64,000 nt of DNA from Magnaporthiopsis rhizophila (Eukaryota; Ascomycota; Sordariomycetes; Magnaporthales; Magnaporthaceae), in contig PYSS01000061.1 of the NCBI GenBank assembly GCA_003049465.1, positions 63,747-127,746 on the forward strand, written 5' to 3'. The notes beneath the pieces were generated by a model. The model was given only the letters and a program-made list of their open reading frames with translations, made no database searches and was not told the origin of the DNA. Position numbers and translations under genes: made by a program. Position 1 is the first letter of the stretch. The number at the start of each line of letters is the position of its first letter. Below are positions 1-12,933 of the stretch, piece by piece.

Positions 1-3000
1 GGGCGGTGGTGGCAGCGGCGGCGGCGGCAACGGTGGCTCCCTCAGCGGCGGGCCCAAGAAAAACCACGGTGGTCTGGTCGAGCGCCGGGTACTCAACGTG
101 GACCGCAACCGCGAGCGGTGTGCGCTGGCAGAGTTGAACCAGGCAAAACTGCGCCGCGTCGCCTTCTGCGTCGATGTCGAGATCGCCCCAATGCCCAAGT
201 ATACCGAAGATGGCGGTGGCCCAAATAATAAGGGTTACGAAAAAGCAAACAAACCGAAACCTGCCGAGAAGGGCGATGCCGAGGCGCTTGGGAGCGGCAA
301 AGCCTCGCAGCAGACGGCGGGTGCCGCAAGCGAAAGTAAAGACGAGAAGCCCGCTGCAGAAGCAGGCGGGACTAAGGCTACAGCAGACAAGGCAGTCCAA
401 GATGGTACCGTCGCCGACGAATCGAGCACGGCCAAGAGCGGAGACGGCACGAAAAAGAAGGAGAAGAAAAAGAAGAGCGAGGAGGAGCGCAAGGCGAGGA
501 AGGAGAAGAAGCGGAAGCTCGCCGAGTCCAACGGGACGATCCCTATGGAAATCCACCTCGACAGCGACTCGTCGGGCTCCTGCACCGGCGAGAACAGCAG
601 CAGCGGGCGTTCGCAGTCGGTGCCCACAACCAATCCCGTTCGCATATACCGCCGCTGCTGCCAGCTGCGAGAAACGCCGATCCTGAAAAAGATTACGGAG
701 CAGCTGACCAAGCCTGGCAACGTCTCTGCCGGCGGCGCGGTTGAGAAGCTGGACCTGACAGCGTACTGGCTGCAGCTGCCAGACCTCGTCACACTCGGTG
801 ACTACCTGGCCGTTGTGCCCGTCAAGGAGCTCGTGCTCGAAAACTGCGGGCTGAATGACGAGGGCCTCCGTGTCATCCTGGCCGGCCTGCTCGCGTCCAG
901 GAGACCTAAGAGGAAATCACGCAGGTACACTGACGGCGACTCGAACGGGCTCGACGCTCACGGAGGCGTCGTGGAACGCCTAGTCCTCAGGAACAACAAG
1001 ATTGGCCCCGAGGGCTGGAAGCATATCTGTCTCTTCATCTACATGTGCCGCTCCATAAAACAGCTTGACATTTCCAGCCTAGTCTTCCCCCGCACAACAC
1101 CTCCGCCGCAGCCTCCGGCCAGCCATATCACGCCGCACTTTCAGATCGGCCATCACGGCCGGCCGCCGCCACCAATGAGCACATGTCAGCTTTTTTCCAA
1201 GTCGCTGGGGGACAGGTTGGCTGGCTCAACACTTGAGCTCCTGAACCTCGCCGAAACGTGTCCCGACACGGACCAGCTAGGCATCCTGATCGACGGGGTC
1301 ATCAAGTGCGGAGTCAAGAGGCTGGGGCTGGCACGCAACGATATGGACAAGGCCGGCGTTGCGCACGTCGCAAGGTACCTCGCCAGCGGCGCGTGCGAGG
1401 GTCTCGACCTAGGCGGGAACGATCTCCGCGACCACCTCGAGGCTCTAGCCACAGCGCTGCCCGAAAACTCACCACTCTCGGCCCTCAGCCTGGCCGAGTG
1501 CAATCTCCGACCGGGCTCCCTATGCGAGCTCTTTCCTAAGCTAGCCAAGCTCAAGGATTTCCGGTTTATTGACCTCTCCCATAACCATGATCTCTTCATG
1601 ACGAGTCCCAGCTCCATCTCGTTGCTTCGGAGGTTCGTACAAAAATCCCCGATACTCGCCAGTGCATACATAGACGGGCTATTCGAAAAGCATACGTAGA
1701 TCTCACTCCAAAGCACATGCTGACTGGGGGTGGCGTCTTCCTTCCAGGTATCTGCCAAAGATGGCTACACTCAAAAGGATACATCTTGCAGATGTAGCCA
1801 TGACGTCGGAACAGGCAATTGCGCTCGCCGAAATCCTTCCCGAGGTCCAAGGACTGGCGCATATCATCCTGCTTTCTAACCCTGAGCTCACCAAGCTCGC
1901 AGACGCACAGACGGAAGAATCACAAGAAGAGGCCTGCGCCCTCTACGCCTCGCTCCTTGCTGCAACAAGAGTCTCAACCAGCATCGTGGCGGTGGACATT
2001 GACGTGCCCACAGAGCGGTCCGGAGAGATTGTCAAGGCCCTTGCGAAGCAGGTAGTAGCCTATTCGCTGCGTAACATGGAAAATCTGCCCATCGTGAAGC
2101 CCGACGCCGGCGAGGCTGTGGGAGCCACAGGCTCACGACAAGATCTGGAATATCCGGACGTCCTTCAGCACCTGGTGGGCGCCGATACGACGCGGCCGGA
2201 CGTGGTGTTGGACGACGTCGAGGCTGCGCCGGACGACGACTACGTCATCGGCGGTACCGGCGTGGTCAAGGCTCTAGCCTGCTGCTTGAAGAACAGTGGC
2301 GACGAGTCCAGGAGGCCCTCGGGAGAATTCACGCGCGAGGTGGACCCGCACACCCCGCCTCCGCTCTCGACGACCGCACTGTTGGACACGCCGCCGCCCC
2401 AGCGCAGGAAAGCACCGGGTGGCAAGGCCAAGGACATGTCCAAGCACCTTCTTGGGAGCGCACGCAAGATCAGGAAACGGCTGCAACCCGCCTTGGCCAA
2501 GGCGAAGCGGGCCTCGGCGGCTTCCGCCCACGACACGCACACGTACCAGCGGTTGCTGTTTTTGGACTCGACCCTGGACGGCATAATAAAACGGTTTGAG
2601 GACGAATTTCCCGATACCAGGGAGTTTGCCGCCGCGGACGAGGCGGCCCCTTCGTCATCTTCGGATTCGGCCGCCGCTCCTCCCGCGATGCCGCTAGCAG
2701 CATCGTTCGGGTCCGATGCGGATCACATGGGTGGCGGATCGGACGCGGAAGACGACGAGGACGGCGGCAGTGGGCGACTGCTGCTGGGGCGGCGCAGCAA
2801 GCCGCCGTCGCGGTCCAACTCGCTGCTCTCGGTGACGTCCAAGGGCCTGACCGAGGAGGAAGGGCGCGTGCTGCGGGCCGGGCACAAGTTCCGGAGCGGC
2901 TGGCTGATGACACAGCAGCACTACGACCTGCTGTCGGCGGCCGAGGTGGGCAGCGACCCCAACCACGTGCGGCTGCTGCACGAGCTGGTCGAGGAGATCG

Positions 3001-3293
3001 ACGACCCGGAGCTGAATAAGCAGATCGAGCGGGACGGGGTCGTGTCGGTCTTCAGGGACCACCGCGAGCGGATCCGGGACAGGCTGCGCAGCGCGGACCC
3101 GGAGCACTGGGAGCGGTTCGAGGAGAGCCAGCGCATGGCTCGCGCCAACGTCAACGTCCCGTCCGAGGCTGCCGGGAAAGGGCAGCAGGCGCCCAAGGAG
3201 GAGTCTGGCGCTGGCGCCGACGACAAGACGACGAGGCCGCAGATTGATGCTGCCCAGGCGGCTGCGGGTGATGAGGTTGCCGTATGCGACTGA
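1..3293 (+). CDS. Large leucine-rich-repeat (RNI-like) protein, 5' end cut off by the window
   Basis: The reading frame is already open at base 2, so the gene starts to the left of the window. Proposed exons are <2-1632 and 1748-3293. The 115-bp intron (1633-1747) has a GTTCGT donor and a CTGAC branch site, and joins LLRR to YLPKMATL inside the repeat region. About 1,058 residues are visible. The order is a basic Lys/Glu-rich low-complexity stretch, a leucine-rich ribonuclease-inhibitor-like repeat region with motifs such as LVLENCGLNDEGL, LVLRNNKIGPEGW and LDLGGNDL, and a long acidic Ser-rich disordered C-terminus. No membrane segment is visible. The layout resembles fungal proteins annotated as cell wall biogenesis protein Mhp1, but that name is from memory and is unproven here. 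The LRR call is firm; the cellular role is not. Confidence 0.8.
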
Positions 3294-6200
3294 TAGTCTT
3301 GCTTCTTGATTTCCTCTTTCCCTTTTTTTCGTCTTGGATTAATAGCCGTTCCTGTACTTGGGGTATCCATACTCCTTTTTCTTTCGCTGCTGCTTTACAT
3401 CCAACCACCAAATCTAGTATACATACAAAGACGGGGGTCCATTCTTTTTTCTTTCTTTTTTTTTCATCGCGAAGCAGGCGTATTGATATTTGGCGGTTGG
3501 CTTGTTCATGGCTCGTTCTCTTTCTGTTTTCCGTGTATAACAAGCAAGTATCAATTCTTACTGGCTTAGATCGATGGCACGGGCATCACTAGGTGCTTGA
3601 GAAGAAGAATGAATTAGCCGAAGAAGCATTCGTCTTGTTCCGCATATTCGTGTGTCTTGGCTACGTCACGGTTGACAGGCTCGTTCATGACAAACAATGT
3701 GGCAGTCCCATGGGGCCCTCCCTGGTTGTATTGTCTTTTATCTTGCTGGGACGAGAAACAATCTTTATACGGCAACTTTTAACAAACCAGATGGTGGGTG
3801 GACTCGGTATTATGGACGCGTTTAACCGTCCCACCCTCGACCTGCCAGCAAGCTTTTTTGTTTTGTTGATTCAAATGTCCAATAAAGCTCGGGGTAGATT
3901 GTTGCCAAGGCAGCTTACAGCTCTCCGTGTTTTACAGGCGGAGCAAGCTCTGGGGGACTCTGGCAAGGTCCAGTCGCTAGGTAGCCTGCGTGGATCGGCC
4001 GATGATCAGGCACGGCCTGTTAAGGTCGGGGGTTCGGTAGCGAGCGTTGGAAGTGGGAAGCGGGAGGGAGCATATCCTTGGTGAGGGCGTGTCATTTTGT
4101 AATATCTACGTTCCCATATGGTGTTGGTTTTATTTGTTTCTACCGCAAATATGTATGGTTACCATTGTAGCCATTGGAGGCCAGGCATTGGCCGGGTTCG
4201 TTCGCGGCGAGAGACTCGCAACGTTTTATGGGCTGACAACCGGTTTCTGGGTTCCTTGAGCGGATGTGAGGATCATACCTATCGAAACATGTTCATGTAC
4301 GTAGCACAGGCCACCACACGGATAACCAGAGACGGCTCCGATCCCCGCATTAGTCGGGGTACCGTAAGGCCGTTCTGCATGACCAGATACCCCAGCGAGG
4401 GTGTCCCGGAGCTGCTGCAGATCTACGCCAGTGACGTGTTGGACAGACGGTTGGTTTACGACTTAAAAGGACGGGACGTATGTACATACGGACAAGGAAA
4501 ATATTGCGAAAGAGGGATATCCCATCCAAGGACGAACTAATATGTTTGGCAAAAAGATGGACGTTCTTCGGATCATCGAACGGGTTCGATTTGGTCTGAT
4601 AGGCTGGCTGGCCGGGCCCCTTCCATGGCTGCCGTCCGAACTCACGTTGTCGTCTCAACCCACCGTTGCGAGTCGTCGCCGAGCTTGTGGAAACGTCAAA
4701 AAACAATTTGATTTTTTCTTTTTGCAGGGATCCCTCTGGAGGATGAGCAGACCTTTGTTATGCAGCAAAAGAATGTGGCGGACTCCCCAGGCGACTTGGA
4801 CAGCGCACGGAGTTCGCCTCGGGCCTCCACTTGAGGCTGAAAGAAAAAGAAAAGAAAAGAGTACCCGCTTGAGCAATGCTCGGGAGAGGTAGACCGGGCA
4901 GGCAAGTCCCAGCCTTGGCGTCAGTGTGAAACAGCAAGGAGCAGGGGCTGTGCCTGACGCATGAATACACGCACATCCATCCCTGCTGGGCCGCCCCTCG
5001 ACGGCTCCTCTCATCCTCCGAGCCTCCCTGCCGGCAACCAAAGCCAAGCAGGGCCAAGTCAAAGGACAAAAGTCCCCATTCTGCAGATGCCGCAACATGG
5101 GCCAAACGGGTTGGTTCTGTCAAGTAAGTTCAAACCCAGCTGGTCATTGAACAGATGGCACACGGGTTTTCTTTCTTGAGGTCAGGTATCGGCTACGTGG
5201 ATTACGAGGCAACCTAATCCCAGAGACACGAGCAGCGGCGACACTAGCGAGCGCCGTCGGCCAACAGCTCGGGTATGCATTAATGATTGATGGACAGCCG
5301 GGATACACCCTTGCGTGGGTTTCAATGCACCAGGCACAACTCCAGAGGCTACGTCTCTCGTCTTGGCAACTCCTTTCTTCAGGGACGGAGGACCCCTTTT
5401 TGGGTTTTTGCTCCTCGCGATTTTTGCTTTTCTTCTTTTGCTTTTTTGCCTGTCTTGGCACTGAGTGGGGATTTCCTCTTTTCTTCTTCCATGTTCGGTC
5501 CCCCATCCTTGTCAAGAACGAAGGCCGGAGCACGCGACGTCAACGTGATGTGGGATTCCAACGTCGCCCGCGTTGAAACACGGCTGATTCCTGAAGCTGC
5601 AGTGTATTTGGTTCGTCTGCTAGCGCGAACCAAACCCAGAGTAGCCCCCGCTTTTTAGTGGTTCTGGGATAAAGAAACATAATGACGAAGTTTTGCCGTC
5701 GACTCGCCGTCTGCTGGACGGGACGGAATAAAATCTAACATGATCACACCGTCGGTGCCGCTAGATCGACGTCTCTCCCGGCACACGGCCTTCTTCTTCT
5801 GGCCGGCGTCACACTCGCTCGCGGCTCGAAGCGCGGAGAAAGAATGGGCTCCACTGCATTATCGATCGTGGTGGTAGCTCGGGTGGGCCGCTGTTCATGG
5901 TCTGAAACCCACAAATTTTAATCGCCGGCACTTTTTGGGCTGAACAGCACCGAGGGATGGAAACATGTGGGTTTGTCGCTGGAAACAGATGAAAGGGTGA
6001 GGAAGAGTCACATCCGCCCGCCACTCTCACTCCCCAATCGTCGGGAAACAAGCAAGAAACAAAAAGGTTCTCCAATCGGTGACAGGCTCCATCAATCAGA
6101 CAGAGTTCCCAGCAAGCCATCAACGCCAAAAAGACAACACGCTACATCCTACGTCTTGGCGCGATGGCTGCATCGGCTGTCGATTGGCAGCAGCGCCATT

Positions 6201-7235
6201 CTCACCTGCATTGCAGGGGCTAATTATAGACCAACCACAACTCTTTTCGCCGCCCTCTTGGGACGTGTCGCTGCACGTCGACGTCGCTCGTCCCAAAGCT
6301 ACCGCGTTTTCTGCCATCATCGTCTTGTCAACGTCGCATTACCGACACAATGCCAACACTGTCTGCATCCTCCGCCGCCAGTCCTCGCCACCTGTCTGGG
6401 CACACGGTGATACATACCTATGGGCGGGCGGTGCAGCCTCAAAGCCCGACTCCAACATCCCACCGCACACCCCGGCCAGGGCTAGACGAGGGTACCCCTG
6501 CCCTGCTCAAGGTGTGCACATCTGGACGCTAGGACGTCGCATCATATTCGCTCACACCCAGACCAGGAGCCTGGGAAGGACGGACGGATAGACAGACCAC
6601 ACAGGGCCTAGTCGCCGACGCAATAGGAGCGCGTCTCTCAACGGGCAAATGGCTGCCTCGGGTCCCGTTGGTTACGTGATGGACGGGCCAGGGGACGGTG
6701 CTGTGTACCATGATCCTCGTCGGGGTGCCATGGCGAACAACTGGGTTCCGAGACGGGCGGGGCCCTTTATCAGTTACAAATGGGAGCCTACTGCCCGGCT
6801 GGCTCCCCACGTCTCGTAACCCGCCTACCCTCACAGCCTCCCTGCGGCCCCGCAACGCACCCCTTCACACCCCCTAACGCTGGACGTTGCCCCGTCCCAA
6901 AATGTGCGCACTTTGCGTCTTGTAACGGGTAGTAGGCCGGTATACCTATATCCCGCCGTGCCCTGCCCTGCGCGGCTCTTAGCCCTCCCGCGGTCTACCC
7001 ATCATCCCCATCGGTCGGTTCGCTTCCACTCCTTTAAGCAACTGCCAAACAACCCTCACACATCCTGGGGATGACACGATAGGGCACGGCATTATCCAAC
7101 TTTTAGCCTGTGTCGCCGGGGTTTGGTAGCAACATCAAAACACCTACCTTGAGAAGAAGAAGAGATACAAGGAAATAACAGGAGGAAGAAAAGAAGCAGG
7201 AAAAAAACAAGAGAGAGAGCTTGGCGTGGCCCGGC
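3294..7235. other. Long intergenic region without a supportable gene
   Basis: Nearly 4 kb between two plus-strand genes. The first 200 bases are T-rich and probably hold the 3' UTR of the LRR gene. All open frames are short, lack recognisable domains and do not join across splice sites. The last 90 bases before 7236 are purine-rich (GA-rich, about 7147-7221), which looks like a 5' leader of the next gene. Base composition is balanced, with no sign of heavy C-to-T decay. Confidence 0.6.
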
Positions 7236-10020
7236 ATGGAGGTCGTCATACCACCAAGAGATCATGGTGCGACAACATACAGGTACGAGTGGGATGAAAA
7301 CGGAGCGGTAACAAACATTTCGAGGTAAGCAGACGGCGCGAGCGATCGAGCGAGCGGCCGTCTAGCATGTATGAGCAGAGACTGACAGAACCTGACTGCC
7401 GTGGAACAGGGTGGCACCAGAGGAGAGGACAGGAAGCAGCGGCCTCAGGAGTAGGGCAGGAAGCAACAGTCAGAACAGCCACAAGAAGACTCACAACCAT
7501 GGGAGGAGTAGAGGAGCCAGGCAAACGGTGCAGTGGCCGTTCCAGAGCACCGCCACCATCACGACGACAACAGTGACCGAGACGGCGACGCCGGTAAGCC
7601 CCGTCGTGCCCATGTCGGCCTTCCACAACATGCGCCGGGCGACATGGCAGATCCCGGGCAGCAACCGCATCAGAGACAGCCAGTACACGGTTGACCCGAC
7701 CATCGTGCCCGACTACGTCGCCAACTTCATCCGCGGCGAGACGCCCGAGACGCTGGCGCGCAAGAAGAACGACAGCCGGACGGCGGCGCAGCGCGGCGTC
7801 GACGTTGTGACGCCCGACGCCGAAAACCGTGGCCTACGATCGAGGGCGGCCGCCTTCGACGGCTTTCCGGACCTCGACATCGGCGACGGCATGCACAGCT
7901 TCAACTCCAACTCACGCCTGGTCGACGGCAGCGGCAACGGCAACGGTAACGGCGGGCAGCTCGAGGCCGGCACCGGGTCGTCGAGGAGGCGAGGAGGCTG
8001 CCTGGGCAGGTTCACTAACGGCGGGTGGCGGTCGGGGGTCGAGCTGAACGCGCTGCTGGCGCTGCTTGTCTTCGTCATCGGCCTGGCCTGCCTGATCTGG
8101 GCCGTGGCGTCGTCCAAGTTGCTGGCCGGCGGCGCCGACGCCGTCGTCTTCGCGGGCTCTTGCGACGCCGCCTCGCGCGTCAGCTGGGGTCTGCACGCCC
8201 TCGCCAACGTGCTCGGCCTGGCGCTCCTCGCGGGCGCCAACTACGTCTACCAGGTGCTGTCGAGCCCGGACCGGACCGAGGTCAACGCCGCTCACTCCAG
8301 GGCCAAGTGGGTGGACATTGGCATCCCGTCGCTGCGCAATCTCGCGCACATCTCGACGCTGCGTGTCTTTGTCGCTCTGGTCCTGGTCGTGACGGCCGTC
8401 CTGACGCAGATAATGTTTGTGATGCCCCTTTTTCCTCAACCTTGTTGCCGCCGTCTCGGCTAACCACCAATCCGCCACGCCCCCAGCTATAATTCCGTAA
8501 TCTTCACCTCCCAGATGGGCGTCGGATACAACCTCATCGTCGTCAGCGAGCCTTTTCTGAGCGGAGCGCAGTTCAGCAACGCATCCTCCAACAACGACGG
8601 CGGCCTCGGCCGCGTCGAGATCCTGGCGCTCCAGGAGCAGGCCAGCCGCGGCCAGCTGGTCCGCATGTCGACGGCCGACTGCCTCGGCCGCTTCATCGGG
8701 GGCCTCGAGCCCGAGTTCGATGCGGTCCTCATGGTCACGGGCGGCCAGGGCTCCATCGACAGCTCTCTCGTCCAGACCAGGGGCCCGGTGCCGGGTCGCA
8801 GCAACCCGGACGCGCGCAGCGTGGTCCCCAACGCCGCCAGCGACGTGCAGTTCTGCCTCGCGCAGCGTCGGGCCGCCGGCCAGCACGCGTGCAAGGTGGG
8901 CCTGAACGGGTCTCTGCTGGGCGTCCTGGCGCTGCTCAACCTCATCACCGTCCTCTCCACCGCCCTCGCCTTCCTCAAGACGGCCGACTTCCGGCCACTG
9001 GCAACGCTCGGCGACGCCGTCTCGTCCTTCCTCCGCGACCCCGACGCCACGACCACCAACGCCTGCCTCATGACCAAGACGGACGTCTGGCAGCGCCGCT
9101 GGGGCCTCCGCGAGGCCAAGTACTGGGTCCCCGCCACGCACTACTGGTTCCAGAGCGCCAGCCTCCCGCGCTGGGCCTTTGTCGCCGTCATCTGGGCCGG
9201 CCTGGCCGGGGTGGCGGCGGCGGCGTTGGGCATGGGCCTGCGCAGCAGCGCGCCCGTCGAGTCGGCGCTGTCGGCCCTCGGCAGCCCCTCCCCGGCGGCC
9301 GTGTACGCGCTCCCCGCGTCCATACCGGCATCGGTGGCCGCGCTCGTGGCGGCGGTGCCCCAGCTGCTACTGGGAGTGCTCTACCTCGCGACCAACGCGC
9401 TCCTGACCACCATGTTCCTGAGCCACGAGTCGTCGCTGCACGCGCTCGCCACGCCGAGGGGCCTGCGCGTCTCGTCGGCGCCCCGCGGCGCCCAGACCAC
9501 CAGCTTCTACCTGACGCTGCCGCGCCCGGCCTCGTGGGTCCTCGCCATCCTCTTCGCCGCCATGGGCTTTGTGCTCAGCCAGAGCGTCTTTGTCGTGATC
9601 GGCAGCAGCAGCAGCAGCACCGCCATCACCACCACTGGGACGGCCGCGAGGCCCGACGTGGTGGCGCTGGGCTTCAGCGGCACGGGCCTCGTGGCCCTGC
9701 TGGCGGTGCTCGTCGTCCTGGCAGCCGGCACGCTAGGCCTTGGCCTCCGCCGCGCGCCCGCGGCCGTCATGGTCAACGGGCAGGCGCTGGGCAACCCGCT
9801 GGTCCTGGACGCGGGCTCTTGCAGCGCCGTCGTCAGCGCGCGGTGTCATCCGCTCCGCACCCCCGAGGGCGGCGTCGTGGCCGACGAAGAGGATGCCGAC
9901 CTCGACGAGCGGCCGCTGTGCTGGGGCGTCGTGCGCCAGACGGCCGGCATGGTCGTCAGCCACTGCACCTACTCGGCGCGCGGGGTCGAGAGGCTCGAGA
10001 TGTCGAGAGCCTATGCGTGA
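7236..10020 (+). CDS. Polytopic membrane protein with DUF6536-type N-terminal domain
   Basis: Proposed exons are 7236-7324, 7410-8414 and 8487-10020 (introns 85 and 72 bp), giving 875 residues. The first exon supplies MEVVIPPRDHG...YRYEWDENGAV, and the frame continues cleanly across both junctions. The N-terminus is soluble, with low-complexity Gly/Asn stretches. A membrane core then begins near WRSGVELNALLALLVFVIGL, followed by the pattern GSCDAASRVSWGLHALANVLGLALLAGANYV, which is typical of the DUF6536 family of fungal integral membrane proteins. Several further hydrophobic segments lie at about residues 600-830 (near 9175-9230, 9340-9410, 9530-9600 and 9665-9740). The family has no established function. 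Plasma-membrane or endomembrane location is inference. The 5' exon was chosen because no ATG opens the main frame and because of the good GTAAGC donor. Confidence 0.82.
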
Positions 10021-11329
10021 GCTTTTCTTCCTTTTGCTATTGTTGTTTTTTCCGGAATTATATACATATACCACACCTACCTACATTCGACTTTTGATCC
10101 GGAATCCTTTTTCCGTTCCTTTCACACATTCTCTTCTCGTCACTCACTTTTGTTTGCAACATTTCACTTCTTACACCCCATATTAACTCCTCATGGGGAA
10201 ACTTTATTTTTTAAACACAAAAGCCCCGCACGAGTTGCGAATCGGTGGGCAATTTCAACACCTTTTAGGGTTGGCAGGTTTCCCAAGGCAATTTTTTTTT
10301 CTTTTGGAGGGGGGGTTCTGGAGCCAAACCCCTCTCCTTCACGAAGGGATCTGATCTGGTGGTTGGGCTTTTTTTAGGACGATGGGTTGGTGGTGGTGAT
10401 GATTGATTTCCTAGAGTCGTGCGGGATGGGGAAATCGGGAAATGGAGGGAGAAAGGCGAAAAACAAAAGGCGTTGTGATTATACCCTGGATGGCGGAATT
10501 CTTTACTGCGAATCATCCTCGATGTTTTCCTTTTTCGTTTGTTGTCTTGGGGGTCGGGCGTCGACACGACAACTGGCCTTGAGGTGTATGGTGGATAAAG
10601 TGTTTTGTCCTCCAAACGTGAAAAAATTAAAAATAAAAATAAAAATAAAAACATCATCATCAGCATTATTCCACCAGTTCCTTGCGGCAGAACCTAAACC
10701 CGCCCGCTGGCTGAGGCCATTGTGTTTTGCTGTCCATCAGCCCATTCCCATGCGGGGCTTCCTCCCCAGCGGGAATAGTGTTCCCCTCAAGCCCCATTTC
10801 TGGCCTCATCAGCTCAGCGGTGCGGGGCGGGCCTGCGTGAGCCGTCGGAGCTGGCCTATGTGGGCTGATGTTTGCTTGGATATGCGGGCCCGCTGATTGG
10901 CTGGACAGTGCCCAAACAGCCCAAAACGGGAGAAGGCGTGACCTGACACACCAATTTGTTGGTCCCTGACAGAATGCAAGTTGGGACGACGCCCTGCCTG
11001 CCTGGGAAAAAGTGTTTTTATATCTACGTCAGGCCCCGTCCGCCCCAGAGTCACCTAGGCAGCTGCTTTGGGTGGATTCCCTGTGCGTCTGTCTAACCTT
11101 CCTGGCTGTTGCTTTTTTTTTTCTTTTTTGTGCTTTGCATGGTGGTGGTATTTATTAATCTGCCATAAGCCGGACCCTGCCCATTCCATTCTTGCATCTT
11201 CCATCCGAACCCCGACCTGGTCTGTTTCCCAACCCACCTTACTTCCAACCTACATCAACATCAACACATCCTCCTCCTCCTCTACATAACAACGAAAAAA
11301 AAAAAAAAAGAAAAAAAAAACCACCAAAA
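10021..11329. other. Intergenic region with AT-rich simple sequence
   Basis: Contains the 3' end of the membrane protein gene and the promoter of the small gene at 11330. An A-rich run with repeated AAAAAT units lies at about 10619-10651. Just before the small gene there is a CT-rich stretch and then two A runs (11295-11309 and 11311-11320). No domain-bearing open frame was found. Confidence 0.55.
11295..11320 (+). repeat. Poly(A) tract in the probable 5' leader
   Basis: Fifteen A residues, a G, then ten A residues, ending nine bases before the ATG at 11330. If transcribed, this would be an A-rich 5' leader directly upstream of a small coding sequence. Confidence 0.7.
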
Positions 11330-11593
11330 ATGTCCCCCTCGCACACAATGTCCGCCCACTGGGGCAAGCAGATCTACACGTCCTGGCGCCAGAGCCGCCA
11401 GGGCACCACCACGGCGGCCTCTTCCTCCGCGGGCCAGCCGCTCAACCTGCTCCCGTCCCCGTCTGCGCTGCCGACGGGCGGCTACTTTGGCGAGAAGCGG
11501 TCCATGGATAGCGATCGCAGCACCGGCGGACCGTCGTCGTCGTCGTCGGCGTCGTCGGCGGCGGCGGGGGGCTGGTTCGGCCGTCGGTCATGA
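11330..11593 (+). CDS. Small Ser/Gly-rich protein, 87 residues, unknown function
   Basis: A single-exon frame of 87 codons with a strong fungal start context (A-rich, CACCAAAAATG). A second in-frame ATG lies six codons on (11348), giving MSAHWGKQIY. The N-terminal third carries aromatic and basic residues (HWGKQIYTSWRQSRQG). The rest is rich in Ser, Gly and Ala, with a GGYFGEKRSMDSDRS segment and a C-terminal GGWFGRRS. There is no signal peptide, membrane segment or known domain. The pyrimidine-rich promoter, good start context, sharp onset of GC-rich codon-like composition and AATAAA sequence at 11662 after the stop argue that it is a real gene rather than chance. I do not recognise the family. 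Confidence 0.6.
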   Translation: MSPSHTMSAHWGKQIYTSWRQSRQGTTTAASSSAGQPLNLLPSPSALPTGGYFGEKRSMDSDRSTGGPSSSSSASSAAAGGWFGRRS

Positions 11594-11633
11594 GCCAGTC
11601 GCTCACGTGTCAAGCCTGCCCGTCTCGCAACAT

Positions 11634-11662
11634 CAACAACAACAACAACAGCAGCAGCAGCA
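11634..11662 (+). repeat. CAA/CAG trinucleotide run
   Basis: CAA repeats pass directly into CAG repeats just downstream of the small gene's stop codon, probably in its 3' UTR. Confidence 0.85.
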
Positions 11663-12791
11663 ATAAACAAACAAACAACCATCTATCTTACCTTGGTCTG
11701 GTCCCTGGAAAGAAAAAAAACAAAGTCCCACCGACTTGTTGAGACCCAACGCGTGACCAGAGCACGGTGGCCATCACCCGCCGCCCAACATCCCCCCCAC
11801 ATTCGACTTATACGGCTCGCCTCCGCGAAACGACGCATGCCAGCCGGCACATGGCGACTACAACACCAGCAAAAAAAAAGTCCTATCACCACTCGAAGAC
11901 GGGAAAGACCAGACAGATCCAGCGAAACAACAACGACGGAAATCCAGCATTTCTCTCATCTTTCGACCCCGTCGCGGCAGTTTGGGAAATCAGTGCTTGC
12001 ATGCTGTGGTGCAGGGTGCTTCAGGCCGGCTGTCGAAATCGGGCGACTGTTCGAACTTATTTCTTTCCTTCTAGCTTTGTCGTTTTTTTTTTACCCAATG
12101 GTTTCTGGCGTTGGGAAAGGGTTGATCAACCGGCGTTTCTTGCTTCGTTTTCCCTTCTTCTCAACCGCATGCCTGCTCGGGGAAACACGGACGGTCTAGA
12201 ATCATCGCCCCAATTTTTTCTACCTTTTGTTTTTTTTTAACAGCCCCTTGCTCCTCCACTAATCATCCGCCCTGTACCAGAACAACGATACCCCTATTTT
12301 TTTTTTTTGTCGCCTGTTACTTGATCAACGTCCCAGAATAAATGACGATAACATCCCATGTGTGCCTTGACATTTCCAAGTGCCCCCGAATCGCCAAGCT
12401 CCCGCCCTGATCACGCCGGCAACAAGAAAAGTCAAAGGGCACAGTGCTGGGACGATAAATCCCCCCACCTGTTTTTCTTTACCCACCACCATCGACGCCA
12501 TGGCGCCATGGCTGGGGCTCGATGATGCCAGGATCAATGTTTATTGCACCACATCCCTTTTGTCGGCAGTCCCAAATCTTAAGAACCCCAATCTGGGTTT
12601 GTCCACGCCCGAGACATGTGCGCAAATACCCGTTGGTTCGGAGGCACGATCCAGAAGCGCCCAAGTTCCCTCAGAGACTATTGTCGATTTTCTTCGCATT
12701 CCCACCTCACGCGGTAGAATCGGAAAGCGATTCCCAGAAGAGAACAATCGTGCAACAGAACGAGACATCTACCTTGCAAGACGTTGCCTCC

Positions 12792-12817
12792 GTCTGTCTG
12801 TCTGTCTGTCTGTCTGT
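12792..12817 (+). repeat. GTCT tetranucleotide microsatellite
   Basis: Six and a half perfect copies of GTCT. Confidence 0.9.
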
Positions 12818-12873
12818 ATTCCACGCCAATGTCTTTTGGTCTTTTGATCTTGGTTTCTAGGGTTCTGTGGTTC

Positions 12874-12933
12874 AAAAAGAAAAAGAAAGAAAAAGAAAGA
12901 AAAAGAAAGAAAAAGAAAGAAAAGGAAAAAAAA
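12874..12933 (+). repeat. AAAAGAAAGA tandem repeat
   Basis: Four perfect copies of a 10-bp A/G unit at 12881-12920, with imperfect purine flanks. Not coding. Confidence 0.9.

Noticed and set aside
7912..9141. 409-codon minus-strand frame and the 402-codon plus-strand frame at 8889-10097
   Set aside because: Shadows of the DUF6536-type gene. Both are Arg/Gly-rich translations of GC-rich coding DNA.
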